Below, in pieces: positions 1-5,911 of a DNA stretch of 9,769 nt (position 1 is its first letter; the number at the start of each line of letters is the position of its first letter). The stretch covers positions 1-9,769 of the forward strand of contig JAVBKF010000088.1 in the NCBI GenBank assembly GCA_031554215.1, written 5' to 3'. Under the pieces are notes generated by a model that saw nothing but the letters and a program-made list of their open reading frames with translations, was not told the origin of the DNA and searched no databases. Both the position numbers and the translations under genes were made by a program. The stretch comes from JAVBKE01 sp031554215 (GTDB lineage Bacteria; Bacillota; Bacilli; JARBTR01).

Positions 1-387
1 ATCACTTTTGAAGATACAAAAACAAAAGACATGGCACATTTGATTGACGGACTGAAGCGTGCACCAAAAGGTGTCAATGATGGCAATGGTTTCATCTTCA
101 TCTCGCATACGGGTGATGTGATGCCGAGTGGTCTTCTCCCACTTGTCGCAGGTAATGTGAAAACAGAACGCCTCCGCGATATTTACCGTCATAATCAAAT
201 GCTGAAAGATTTACGGAATCCAGATATCTACAAAGGGAAATGTGGTGTTTGTGAGTTCCGCTATGTTTGTGGTGGTTCACGGTCCAGAAGTTATGCGGTG
301 ACAGGTGACTACCTAGAAAGTGAACCGTTCTGCGTGTATACTCCGCAAGCGATTCGTGACCAGAAGAAAAAGAAAGTGATCGGCTAG
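1..387 (+). CDS. Radical SAM/SPASM domain protein, C-terminal part
   Basis: The reading frame is open from the first base, so the 5' end, including the radical SAM CX3CX2C cluster motif, lies outside the window. The visible 128 codons are a SPASM-type C-terminal domain, which binds an auxiliary iron-sulfur cluster. Cysteine codons at 241, 250, 268 and 331 give CX2CX5CX20C. The surrounding text (ISHTGDVMPSG, then CGVCEFRYVCGGSRSRSYAV and a final C-x-Y-x-P) resembles the family of SPASM proteins related to the AhbD haem-pathway enzyme (TIGR04053-like), as I recall it. An internal ATG at 31 is not the true start because homology-like sequence precedes it. The substrate cannot be told from this fragment. 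A terminator follows 34 bases after the stop, so this is the last gene of its transcript. Confidence 0.8.
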   Translation: MTFEDTKTKDMAHLIDGLKRAPKGVNDGNGFIFISHTGDVMPSGLLPLVAGNVKTERLRDIYRHNQMLKDLRNPDIYKGKCGVCEFRYVCGGSRSRSYAVTGDYLESEPFCVYTPQAIRDQKKKKVIG

Positions 388-420
388 ACAAGCTAGTCAC
401 TGATGATGAAAGTGAAAGAC

Positions 421-448
421 GACGGTGTCATCTGACATCGTTTCTTTT
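421..448 (+). terminator. Rho-independent terminator after the SPASM gene
   Basis: Bases 422-429 pair with 434-441 (8 bp with one G-T wobble) around the four-base loop ATCT, followed by TTTCTTTT. It lies 34 bases after the SPASM stop codon and separates that gene from the phosphatase gene. Confidence 0.7.
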
Positions 449-479
449 GTTAGATAGAAGCGCCGAATGAATCAAAACC

Positions 480-507
480 TTGCGTTCGTTTAAATACATG
501 ATTTAAT
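480..507 (+). promoter_or_regulatory. Possible extended -10 promoter for the phosphatase gene
   Basis: TTGCGT (480-485), a 16-base spacer and TTTAAT (502-507) preceded by TG at 499-500 make a plausible sigma-A extended -10 promoter. The -35 is poor (3 of 6). It lies after the terminator at 421-448 and leaves a leader of about 115 bases before the start codon. No other convincing promoter was seen in 449-628. Confidence 0.35.
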
Positions 508-628
508 GAAAAGGGAGTCATTACTTAGCCGGTGAATTCCCGAAGTATTTTACTCAGACAAAGTTTCAGGTAGTGAAGGCGTTTGTGGGAAATAACGATC
601 ATGACGAGACATAAAGGAGAATAGAATC

Positions 629-1228
629 GTGACGATAGTTTGTTTAGTAAGACATGGTGAAACAGATTGGAACCGTGCAGGAATGCTGCAGGGAAGAACA
701 GATACACCTTTAAATGATAAAGGAATTCTACAAGCACAGGAATGTGCCAGCTACTTATCAGATTTCAAGTGGGATATTGTCGTGACAAGCCCATTACTTC
801 GTGCAAAGAAAACAGCTGAAATCATTAGTGATGCTGTGGGTGCACAATTGGTTATTCTGGATGAGTTCATCGAGGGCAGTTACGGTGAAGCGGAAGGTAT
901 GTTGCCAGAACAGAGGGCGAGATTATTTCCTGATAAGCAGTTTCCTCTGCGCGAGGCACCAGAAGCAATGCATGAAAGAGCGATGAATGGTCTTGATAAA
1001 ATTCTAGAAAATTACCATGGTAAAAGAGTACTGCTGGTGGCACACGGCGGCATCATCCATGTGACGTTACGCGCCGTATCAAAGGGCAAGAATGGCACAG
1101 ATAAAATGCAGATTTCCAATACAAGTCTTTCATACATTGAGCATCGCGGCGGTGAATGGGAAGTACTAAGTATCAATCAAACAATGCATTTATCAGCGCC
1201 AGATAAAGAAATGATTTTTGAATTGTAA
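629..1228 (+). CDS. Histidine phosphatase family protein (phosphoglycerate mutase-like)
   Basis: This 199-residue protein belongs to the histidine phosphatase superfamily, whose members transfer a phosphate through a phospho-histidine. The N-terminal signature RHGETDWN puts the nucleophile at His9 with Arg8. Arg58 lies in SPLLRAKKTA, an acidic residue in the IEGSYGEAEG stretch (Glu82) is the likely proton donor, and His139 in VAHGG is the second catalytic histidine. All core residues are present and the length is normal for the cofactor-independent small phosphatase branch (PhoE/CobC-like), so it is a phosphatase rather than a glycolytic mutase, although its substrate is unknown. The start is GTG at 629, with AAAGGAG at 613-619 giving a 9-base spacing. 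It is cytoplasmic, with no signal peptide. No strong terminator lies between it and the next gene 101 bases on, so some read-through is possible. Confidence 0.9.
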   Translation: MTIVCLVRHGETDWNRAGMLQGRTDTPLNDKGILQAQECASYLSDFKWDIVVTSPLLRAKKTAEIISDAVGAQLVILDEFIEGSYGEAEGMLPEQRARLFPDKQFPLREAPEAMHERAMNGLDKILENYHGKRVLLVAHGGIIHVTLRAVSKGKNGTDKMQISNTSLSYIEHRGGEWEVLSINQTMHLSAPDKEMIFEL

Positions 1229-1329
1229 TATTTAGCAGTATCTTGGTGGTTACAATCAGGTAACTAACACGCGGATGAATAGTGGTAGGCATAAAGAAGC
1301 TGTAATTCGTAAAGAAAGGAAGAATGTAC

Positions 1330-1695
1330 ATGATAGTATTTTATTGGTATCCAAAGTGTAGTACGTGCAGAAATGCGAAGAAGTGGCTTGTCGATCATGA
1401 GGTGCCGCATCAAGCAATCGATATTGTAGAAGAACATCCTTCAAAGGAAACGCTAGCAGAAATTCATCAAGCAAGTGGATTGCCAATCCAGAAATTTTTT
1501 AATACCAGTGGCATGAAATATCGTGAACTAGGGCTTAAAGATGTTGTGAAGAATGCCTCACTTGATGCGTTACTGACAATCTTAGCTTCTGACGGGATGT
1601 TGATTAAGCGGCCGCTAGTAAGGGATGGTCAACAAGTGTTACTCGGTTTCAAACCTGAACAATATGAAAAAACATGGGGAAATGAAGAAGGGTGA
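1330..1695 (+). CDS. Spx/ArsC-like thioredoxin-fold protein (YusI-type)
   Basis: A 121-residue protein of the ArsC/Spx/MgsR thioredoxin-like family. Its N-terminus begins with a beta strand leading to a CX2C redox pair, Cys10-Ser-Thr-Cys13, and near the C-terminus it has the family's K-R-P-L motif (Arg94-Pro95), the segment that lies against the active site in ArsC. It resembles Bacillus YusI, which as I recall is also a neighbour of gcvH. True arsenate reduction is unlikely to be its job, because there is no ars gene nearby. A redox-sensing or reductase role is inferred only. I choose ATG at 1330 rather than 1324: AAAGGA at 1315-1320 is only 3 bases from 1324 but 9 from 1330, and the protein then starts like its relatives (MIVFYWYP). 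The next gene starts 4 bases after the stop, so the two are translated from one message. Confidence 0.85.
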   Translation: MIVFYWYPKCSTCRNAKKWLVDHEVPHQAIDIVEEHPSKETLAEIHQASGLPIQKFFNTSGMKYRELGLKDVVKNASLDALLTILASDGMLIKRPLVRDGQQVLLGFKPEQYEKTWGNEEG

Positions 1696-1699
1696 GAAG

Positions 1700-2326
1700 A
1701 TGAAAACGAACTGTCTACCACTTGGTGACATGCAGACGAATGCTTACATTTTAGAAGCGGATGACCTGCGATGTATCATCATTGATCCGGGTGCAGAGCC
1801 TGAGAAGGTAAGTGCTTACCTAACAGAAAATCAGTTACGTCCGCTGGCAATTCTCCTAACGCATACGCATTTCGATCATATCGGAGCCGTTGATCAATTG
1901 CGCGAGACTTATCAAATACCAATGCTCTGCCACGAGAATGAGCAGGACTGGCTTGGTGATCCCGTCAAGAACAGCTCTCATCTTGGCCGGACACTGATCA
2001 CAGTAAAGCCAGCAGATCGGTTTTTTACGAAAGAAGAAACACTTGAAATGGGTCCATTTCAGTTAGCAATCATCGAGACACCGGGGCATTCTCCGGGTGG
2101 TGTTTCCTTCTATTGCAAGGAAATACAGACCGTTTTCAGTGGCGATACGTTATTTCTACGGAGTATTGGGCGGTCTGATTTCTATGGCGGTGATCATCTA
2201 GCGCTCGTGAAAAGTAATAAGGAAAAGCTACTGAAATTACCCTCTGACACGATTGTACTGCCCGGACATGGGTCCGCTACAACAATTGGCGATGAACAAG
2301 CGAATAACCCGTTTTTGCAAAGGTAA
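1700..2326 (+). CDS. MBL-fold metallohydrolase (glyoxalase II-like, YqgX-type)
   Basis: A 208-residue metallo-beta-lactamase fold protein with the complete two-metal site: His55-x-His57-x-Asp59-His60 in THTHFDH, His130 in TPGHSPGG, Asp149 in FSGDTLF and His190 in LPGHG. The order, spacing and length match small bacterial glyoxalase II-like hydrolases such as B. subtilis YqgX. Such enzymes cleave thioesters or related thiol conjugates, and related folds include persulfide dioxygenases; the motifs here do not settle the substrate. The long C-terminal helical domain of classical hydroxyacylglutathione hydrolase is missing, as is usual in this subgroup. The frame is open upstream to 1625 but the real start is ATG 1700, with GAAGGG at 1687-1692. 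It sits between a redox-type thioredoxin-fold gene and a TauE/SafE transporter gene, which suggests thiol or sulfur metabolism. It is cytoplasmic. Confidence 0.88.
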   Translation: MKTNCLPLGDMQTNAYILEADDLRCIIIDPGAEPEKVSAYLTENQLRPLAILLTHTHFDHIGAVDQLRETYQIPMLCHENEQDWLGDPVKNSSHLGRTLITVKPADRFFTKEETLEMGPFQLAIIETPGHSPGGVSFYCKEIQTVFSGDTLFLRSIGRSDFYGGDHLALVKSNKEKLLKLPSDTIVLPGHGSATTIGDEQANNPFLQR

Positions 2327-2360
2327 CAAGTTGTTGGTTGTGAAATGAGGAGATGGACAG

Positions 2361-3236
2361 ATGACATATTTACTATTTTTTCTGCTAGGTGGGTTTATTG
2401 GAATTCTTTCTGGCTTCTTTGGAATTGGGGGCGGCATTGTGCTAACACCACTACTGCTTACACTCGGATTCTCGCCAAGTGTGGCAATCGGAACGAGCTT
2501 GATGTTGACACTCGGCTCAACATCCAGTTCCACATACCATCACTATCGGCATCATAATGTCGTTTGGAGAGATGGCATTACAATCGGAGTCATTGGCATG
2601 TTTAGTTCAGTCGTCGCTGGTCAATTGGTCGTTCGGTTTGAAGATTATGCAGCAACCGAACTGGTGATTTCCATCGCCTACATTGCTTTACTGAGCTGGT
2701 TCGCCTATGGTTTTTTACGAAAAGTAAAAAAAGAAAAGCGGGCACCGCAAGTAAAGTTTCATTTTCTGACACTCCTGTGTATCGGACTTTTGGCAGGGTT
2801 TGTCTCATCGTTCATGGGTGTAAGTGGTGGTTTCGTGATGACCCCACTGCTGATTAATTTTCTGGATTTCGACCTCAAGAAAGCAGTTGGAACGAGTATT
2901 ACAGCCGCATTTTTCATTGTCACTGCCGGCATTATCCAATATGGATTAAGTGCTGATCTGAATTACTGGTACGGACTCTTGCTGATTATCGGCGCATTTT
3001 GTGGTACGCCAATTGGAACAAAGGCATTACAGGTATTCCCGAATGAAAAAACAAAGTACTACCTCGGGATATTCTACCTGTGCATTGTAGCGAGTGTCAT
3101 AAGTGAACAGCTTGGATTTTCGGTCGTATCAACAGTCATTATTCTCGCTTCTGCAGCACTATTTGTTGGGATTTGCTTATATCATCTAGCGATGATCCGA
3201 AACAAGAAAAATGCCGATAAGGCATTGTCAGAATGA
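2361..3236 (+). CDS. TauE/SafE family membrane transporter
   Basis: A 291-residue, very hydrophobic protein with about eight membrane segments. It carries the internal duplication typical of TauE/SafE (DUF81) proteins. The first half has G-F-F-G-I-G-G-G and T-P-L-L at residues 18-33, and the second half has F-M-G-V-S-G-G and T-P-L-L at 151-164; each is followed about 13-14 residues later by A-x-G-T-S. A basic loop around 118-132 separates the halves. The family exports or takes up sulfite, sulfonates or other organic anions across the cytoplasmic membrane, but the substrate cannot be read from sequence. TGAGGAG at 2346-2352 precedes ATG 2361. The gene lies 34 bases after the MBL gene with no terminator between, so it is probably the last gene of a yusI-like/MBL/tauE transcript ending at the hairpin at 3313-3363. 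Confidence 0.88.
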   Translation: MTYLLFFLLGGFIGILSGFFGIGGGIVLTPLLLTLGFSPSVAIGTSLMLTLGSTSSSTYHHYRHHNVVWRDGITIGVIGMFSSVVAGQLVVRFEDYAATELVISIAYIALLSWFAYGFLRKVKKEKRAPQVKFHFLTLLCIGLLAGFVSSFMGVSGGFVMTPLLINFLDFDLKKAVGTSITAAFFIVTAGIIQYGLSADLNYWYGLLLIIGAFCGTPIGTKALQVFPNEKTKYYLGIFYLCIVASVISEQLGFSVVSTVIILASAALFVGICLYHLAMIRNKKNADKALSE

Positions 3237-3312
3237 CAGAGAGTGGTTGATGAATCCCTGGGAAATTGAGCCAAAATGGTGGTCTCGATAAATTGCATTT
3301 GAGCGATTAATC

Positions 3313-3363
3313 AAAAAAACGGATGCTATAGCCAAATTTTCTTGGCTGTAACATCCGTTTTTT
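3313..3363. terminator. Bidirectional terminator between convergent genes
   Basis: A seven-A run, a stem (3320-3325 with 3352-3357, then 3327-3335 with 3342-3350, one C-A mismatch) and a seven-T run. Because the A and T tracts flank the same stem, it can end transcription from the transporter gene on the plus strand and from the zinc-ribbon gene on the minus strand. Confidence 0.9.
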
Positions 3364-3385
3364 ACATCATCATGCTCGTACTGAC

Positions 3386-3694
3386 TTAATCAAAAAGAGA
3401 GCTAAATACGTCCAACGCCGTTTTCTTTTTATGTTTCTTATACTTATCATATCCATACTCATACTTCTTATGATGATTGTCGTGATGGTCATGATATTCT
3501 TTCTTGTAAATTGGTGTCTGGCGGTATTGATAGTCTTCCTCTAAATGAGTATGAAGTTCACGAATATCGCCAAGTAGCTTCTCAAGCTCACCACGATCGA
3601 GCCATACGCCTTTGCAGTCTGGACAAATGTCTATCGTGACACCGTTTCTTTCTACTTCTCTCATCCGTGCTTCATTGCAAATAGGACATTTCAT
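3386..3694 (-). CDS. TFIIB-type zinc-ribbon protein with His/Lys/Tyr-rich tail
   Basis: A 102-residue protein of the zf-TFIIB family. The N-terminal 45 residues form a zinc ribbon with Cys3-x2-Cys6 and Cys24-x2-Cys27, followed by the conserved K-G-V-W-L-D-R-G-E-L-E-K-L stretch. The rest is a low-complexity tail (about residues 64-91) rich in His, Lys, Tyr and Asp, e.g. H-D-H-H-D-N-H-H, ending in an A-L-D-V-F-like amphipathic end. Zinc is expected at the ribbon; the tail could bind metal or nucleic acid, but this is a guess. The family is common in bacteria and its role is unknown. ATG at 3694 is preceded by AAGGAGG at 3703-3709, a near-perfect ribosome site. It has its own promoter and is transcribed divergently from gcvH. 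Confidence 0.85.
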   Translation of the reverse strand: MKCPICNEARMREVERNGVTIDICPDCKGVWLDRGELEKLLGDIRELHTHLEEDYQYRQTPIYKKEYHDHHDNHHKKYEYGYDKYKKHKKKTALDVFSSLFD

Positions 3695-3725
3695 AGGGTT
3701 GCCTCCTTATCTGTTTTACATAACC

Positions 3726-3754
3726 ATCATACAGAATTCTGCCTGCTTGGTCAA
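3726..3754 (-). promoter_or_regulatory. Sigma-A promoter of the zinc-ribbon gene
   Basis: On the minus strand, TTGACC (3754-3749), exactly 17 bases, then TATGAT (3731-3726): 5 of 6 matches to each consensus hexamer. It gives a short leader that reaches the AAGGAGG at 3703-3709. Confidence 0.8.
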
Positions 3755-3814
3755 AGCGAGTTTGTGTGAAGCGTCCATTGAAATAGAAAAATAACAGAAA
3801 TCAATTGAATAATC

Positions 3815-3843
3815 TTGTCAAAGTGCTGGAATAATGGCATGAT
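3815..3843 (+). promoter_or_regulatory. Probable sigma-A promoter of gcvH
   Basis: TTGTCA (3815-3820), a 17-base spacer and CATGAT (3838-3843). The -35 is good and the -10 is weaker (4 of 6). It lies 45 bases before the gcvH start codon and is divergent from the zinc-ribbon promoter, with about 60 bases between the two -35 boxes. Confidence 0.6.
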
Positions 3844-3887
3844 GATAGTGAGAAAAAAATTAACTAAATCACATGTTGGAGGAAAGT

Positions 3888-4274
3888 ATGAGTATACCGA
3901 AAGAATTACGTTTTTCAGAGGAACATGAATGGGTGAAAGTTGCTGGGGAAAAGTGTACAATTGGCATCACCGATCATGCACAACATGCTTTAGGCGATAT
4001 CGTTTTTGTTGAATTACCCGAGATTGGCGACGAGATTACGATCAACGAGCCGTTTGGCAGTGTTGAATCTACAAAGGCAGTTTCTGAGTTATATGCGCCG
4101 ATCAGTGGTCGGGTCCTTGAGATTAATGAAGTACTGATGGATAATCCTAACTTCGTGAATGAATCTCCTTATGAGAAAGCATGGATGATTGTGGTGGAGC
4201 CATCAGATATGGGCGAATTTGACACATTGATGGATGCGGCGCAGTATCAAGTAATGCTTTCTGAGGAAGAATAG
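3888..4274 (+). CDS. gcvH: Glycine cleavage system H protein (lipoyl carrier)
   Basis: A 128-residue GcvH. The protein carries a lipoyl group that shuttles the aminomethyl intermediate between the P, T and L proteins of glycine cleavage; in Gram-positive bacteria it is also the first acceptor of octanoate or lipoate for relay to the other lipoylated enzymes. The lipoyl lysine is Lys63 in G-S-V-E-S-T-K-A-V-S, within the flattened beta-barrel hammerhead. The N-terminal E-E-H-E-W and the N-E-S-P-Y-x-K-A-W-M segment are family hallmarks. The residue before the lysine is Thr, where many relatives have Val. Of the in-frame ATGs I choose 3888, because GGAGG at 3878-3882 fits it and precludes 3873. 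No gcvT or gcvP lies beside it, as is common for gcvH in Bacilli, so the relay role may matter as much as glycine breakdown. Confidence 0.95.
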   Translation: MSIPKELRFSEEHEWVKVAGEKCTIGITDHAQHALGDIVFVELPEIGDEITINEPFGSVESTKAVSELYAPISGRVLEINEVLMDNPNFVNESPYEKAWMIVVEPSDMGEFDTLMDAAQYQVMLSEEE

Positions 4275-4287
4275 TTCAAATGGATGC

Positions 4288-4316
4288 GGCGAGGTACCAC
4301 ACGCAGCCTCGCCTTC
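4288..4316 (+). terminator. Possible terminator after gcvH
   Basis: GGCGAGG (4288-4294) pairs perfectly with CCTCGCC (4307-4313) around a 12-base loop, starting 14 bases after the gcvH stop. The T run after it is weak (TTCGTT), so termination may be partial. Confidence 0.5.
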
Positions 4317-4415
4317 GTTGACTATACAAACTAGATCAACTGTAGTATTCGTAAATTCACTCTACAGTGTAACCTGATAATAAAATGGAAAGAACCTGTG
4401 ATGATCGCAGTGATT

Positions 4416-4451
4416 AGGCTCAAGTTCCTTACGGGGAACTGGGCTTTTTTT
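4416..4451 (+). terminator. Rho-independent terminator before the rhuM relic
   Basis: AGTTCC (4423-4428) pairs with GGAACT (4435-4440), and 4416-4421 pairs with 4441-4446 across a single bulged A at 4422, followed by a seven-T run (4445-4451). It may be a second stop for gcvH read-through or the end of a lost upstream gene or leader. Nothing else recognisable lies in 4320-4505. Confidence 0.65.
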
Positions 4452-4506
4452 AATGAACTGGCTGCTCTTGATTTTCAATGGGCGCGTATTCATGCGACTG
4501 TAAAAA

Positions 4507-5383
4507 TGTAATTTTCCTAAATTTTTACTATATGAAGCGGATGAAACAATTGAAGTGGTCGTTAAGGATGAAACAATCTGGGCGATACAGAAGGTAATCT
4601 CAGGGCTGTTTGGTGTCGATAGAACTTCGATTTCACGTCACTTGAAAAATATTATGAAACAGGTGAATTAGACGAGAAAGTGGTTAGTGCAGAAATTGCA
4701 CAGACCATTACTCACGGTGCTATTGAAGGAAAAGCACAAACTAAAGAGGTTAAATTTTATAACTTAGATGCCATTATTTCAACCGGATACCGTGTGAATT
4801 CAAAAAAAGCGACAAAGTTTCGTATTTGGGCAACTGATATTTTAAAGGAATATATCCAAAAAGGATTTAAGATAGATGTAGCGCGTATGAAGCAAGAGGA
4901 GAATGTGTTTGGCACAGATTATTTCCGTGAATTGCTGGAAACTGTTCGTTCTATTCGGGCAAGTGAGCGAAGAATCTGGCAACAAATCACTGATGTATTC
5001 GCAGAAGTTTCTTACGACTATGATCTGCATTCTGATACTACAAAAAAGTTCTTTGCGACAGTTCAGAATAAGTTTCATTATGCGATAACTGGAAAGACAG
5101 CTGCTGAAACCGTTTATGATAATATAAATATGAATAAAGAAAACATGGGACTTACATTGTGGGAAAATTCACCTGGTAGACGCGTTTTGCAGTCTGATGT
5201 GGCTGTGGCGAAAAACTACTTGTCTGTAAAAGAAATCCGTAGTCTTGAGAAAAATATTTCTAGCTATTTTGATTTCGTTGAACGTTTGCTTGAAGATGAA
5301 ACACTGCTAGCGATGGAAGAATTTGCGGCAAGTATTGATGAATTACTGCAATTCGACCGATATGAAATTCTCGAAGGGCAAAT
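4507..5383 (+). pseudogene. rhuM: RhuM (virulence RhuM/Fic-DOC-associated family) pseudogene
   Basis: RhuM family proteins are often encoded inside type I restriction-modification loci; their biochemical role is not established. Residues typical of the family are visible in two frames. Frame one (about 4507-4653) reads L-L-Y-E-A-D-E, then D-E-T-I-W, and S-R-H-L-K-N-I. The second frame (from 4653) continues Y-E-T-G-E-L-D-E-K-V-V and holds the core F-Y-N-L-D-A-I-I-S-T-G-Y-R-V-N-S-K-K and R-I-W-A-T. One T appears lost near 4653. The 5' end is also damaged: no start fits the first frame unless one T after the ATG at 4506 is removed. The last RhuM-like residues are E-I-L-E-G-Q near 5380, where the sequence switches to hsdM in another frame, so the C-terminus is deleted. 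The stretch from GTG 4680 to 5447 is open but would give a headless product with a foreign tail. Confidence 0.82.
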
Positions 5384-5680
5384 AATGAATTTGACAAAGG
5401 GGAAAACCAGAATACGCTTAGCAATGAAAATATTGATAAAATCATAACAACAATCAAGGAGCGTAAAAATAACGATAAATATGCTCATGTCGCTTCAATT
5501 GAAGAAATTAAAGAGAATGAATATAATCTAAATCTTCCGCGTTATGTTGATACGTTTGAAGAAGAAGCACCTATCGATTTAGAAGTTGTGATGAAGCAAT
5601 TACAAGAGGATAATAAAGAAATAGCTAAACTTGAAGCTGAGATTTATGAGCAATTGAAGATTTTAGGTGTGGAGATTTAG
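5381..5680 (+). pseudogene. hsdM: HsdM type I methylase, C-terminal fragment (copy 1)
   Basis: One hundred codons, including the stop, keep the C-terminus of a type I restriction-modification DNA methylase subunit. It opens with N-N-E-F-D-K-G-E-N-Q-N, a stretch that in intact HsdM follows the methylase core. It continues with D-K-Y-A-H-V-A-S-I-E-E-I, then N-E-Y-N-L-N-L-P-R-Y-V-D, and ends in a Glu/Lys-rich coiled coil (E-I-A-K-L-E-A-E-I). The SAM-binding and NPPY catalytic regions (about 400 residues) are absent. The fragment is clean, with no stop inside, but it starts directly where RhuM ends and in a different frame, so it is not translated as a fusion. The last 97 bases recur at 8822-8918. 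Confidence 0.88.
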
Positions 5681-5719
5681 TAGAGAACCTACCATTCGAG
5701 ATATTGGAAAATGCCAAAG
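5584..5719 (+). repeat. Direct repeat, copy 1 (hsdM 3' end plus flank)
   Basis: Matches 8822-8957 in the same orientation without gaps. By eye there are 4 differences in the 97 coding bases to the stop codon and 10 in the next 39 bases. The sharper drop after the stop suggests selection on the coding part while both copies were functional, or separate origin from related loci. Confidence 0.9.
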
Positions 5720-5911
5720 CATCTTATTGGTGAAAGCTTCGACAAACTCGGAGAGCCATTCGATAATCGTCATGAGCTCCGAAATTCGGCTCTATTATGG
5801 GTCCTTTAACTTGCCTACTTTGTGTTCGGTGAGCCATCTATTGCTGACCTGACCGATTCTAAATGATTTTCACTGGATAACGAGAAAGGATGAGAAATCA
5901 TTATAGATTTT
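5681..5911 (+). other. Non-coding stretch after the hsdM tail, probable decayed hsdS start
   Basis: In functional loci hsdS usually follows hsdM directly. Here an ATG near 5711 reads M-P-K and continues open to a TAA at 5807-5809, but the protein shows no recognisable specificity-subunit domain. The GAGCTCCGAA/TTCGG-CTC inverted repeat near 5774-5793 could form a hairpin. No convincing promoter for the downstream gene was found; the only purine-rich ribosome-site-like sequence is AAAGGA at 5885-5890. Confidence 0.35.

Noticed and set aside
98..400. Minus-strand open frame opposite the SPASM gene
   Set aside because: It is antisense to a domain with clear cysteine motifs and reads as low-plausibility peptide with no ribosome site.
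1324..1329. ATG 1324 as start of the Spx/ArsC-like gene
   Set aside because: The ribosome site at 1315-1320 is too close; ATG 1330 has normal spacing and the family-like N-terminus.
1330..1695. Genuine arsenate reductase (arsC)
   Set aside because: The CX2C pair and K-R-P-L motif fit the wider Spx/YusI family and no arsenic genes are near, so only the fold is assigned.
2237..2533. Minus-strand open frame overlapping MBL and transporter genes
   Set aside because: Both plus-strand genes have full family motifs; this frame shows none.
4680..5447. Intact 255-residue RhuM starting at GTG 4680
   Set aside because: Family residues continue upstream in another frame and the last ~20 residues are out-of-frame hsdM sequence, so the gene is broken at both ends.
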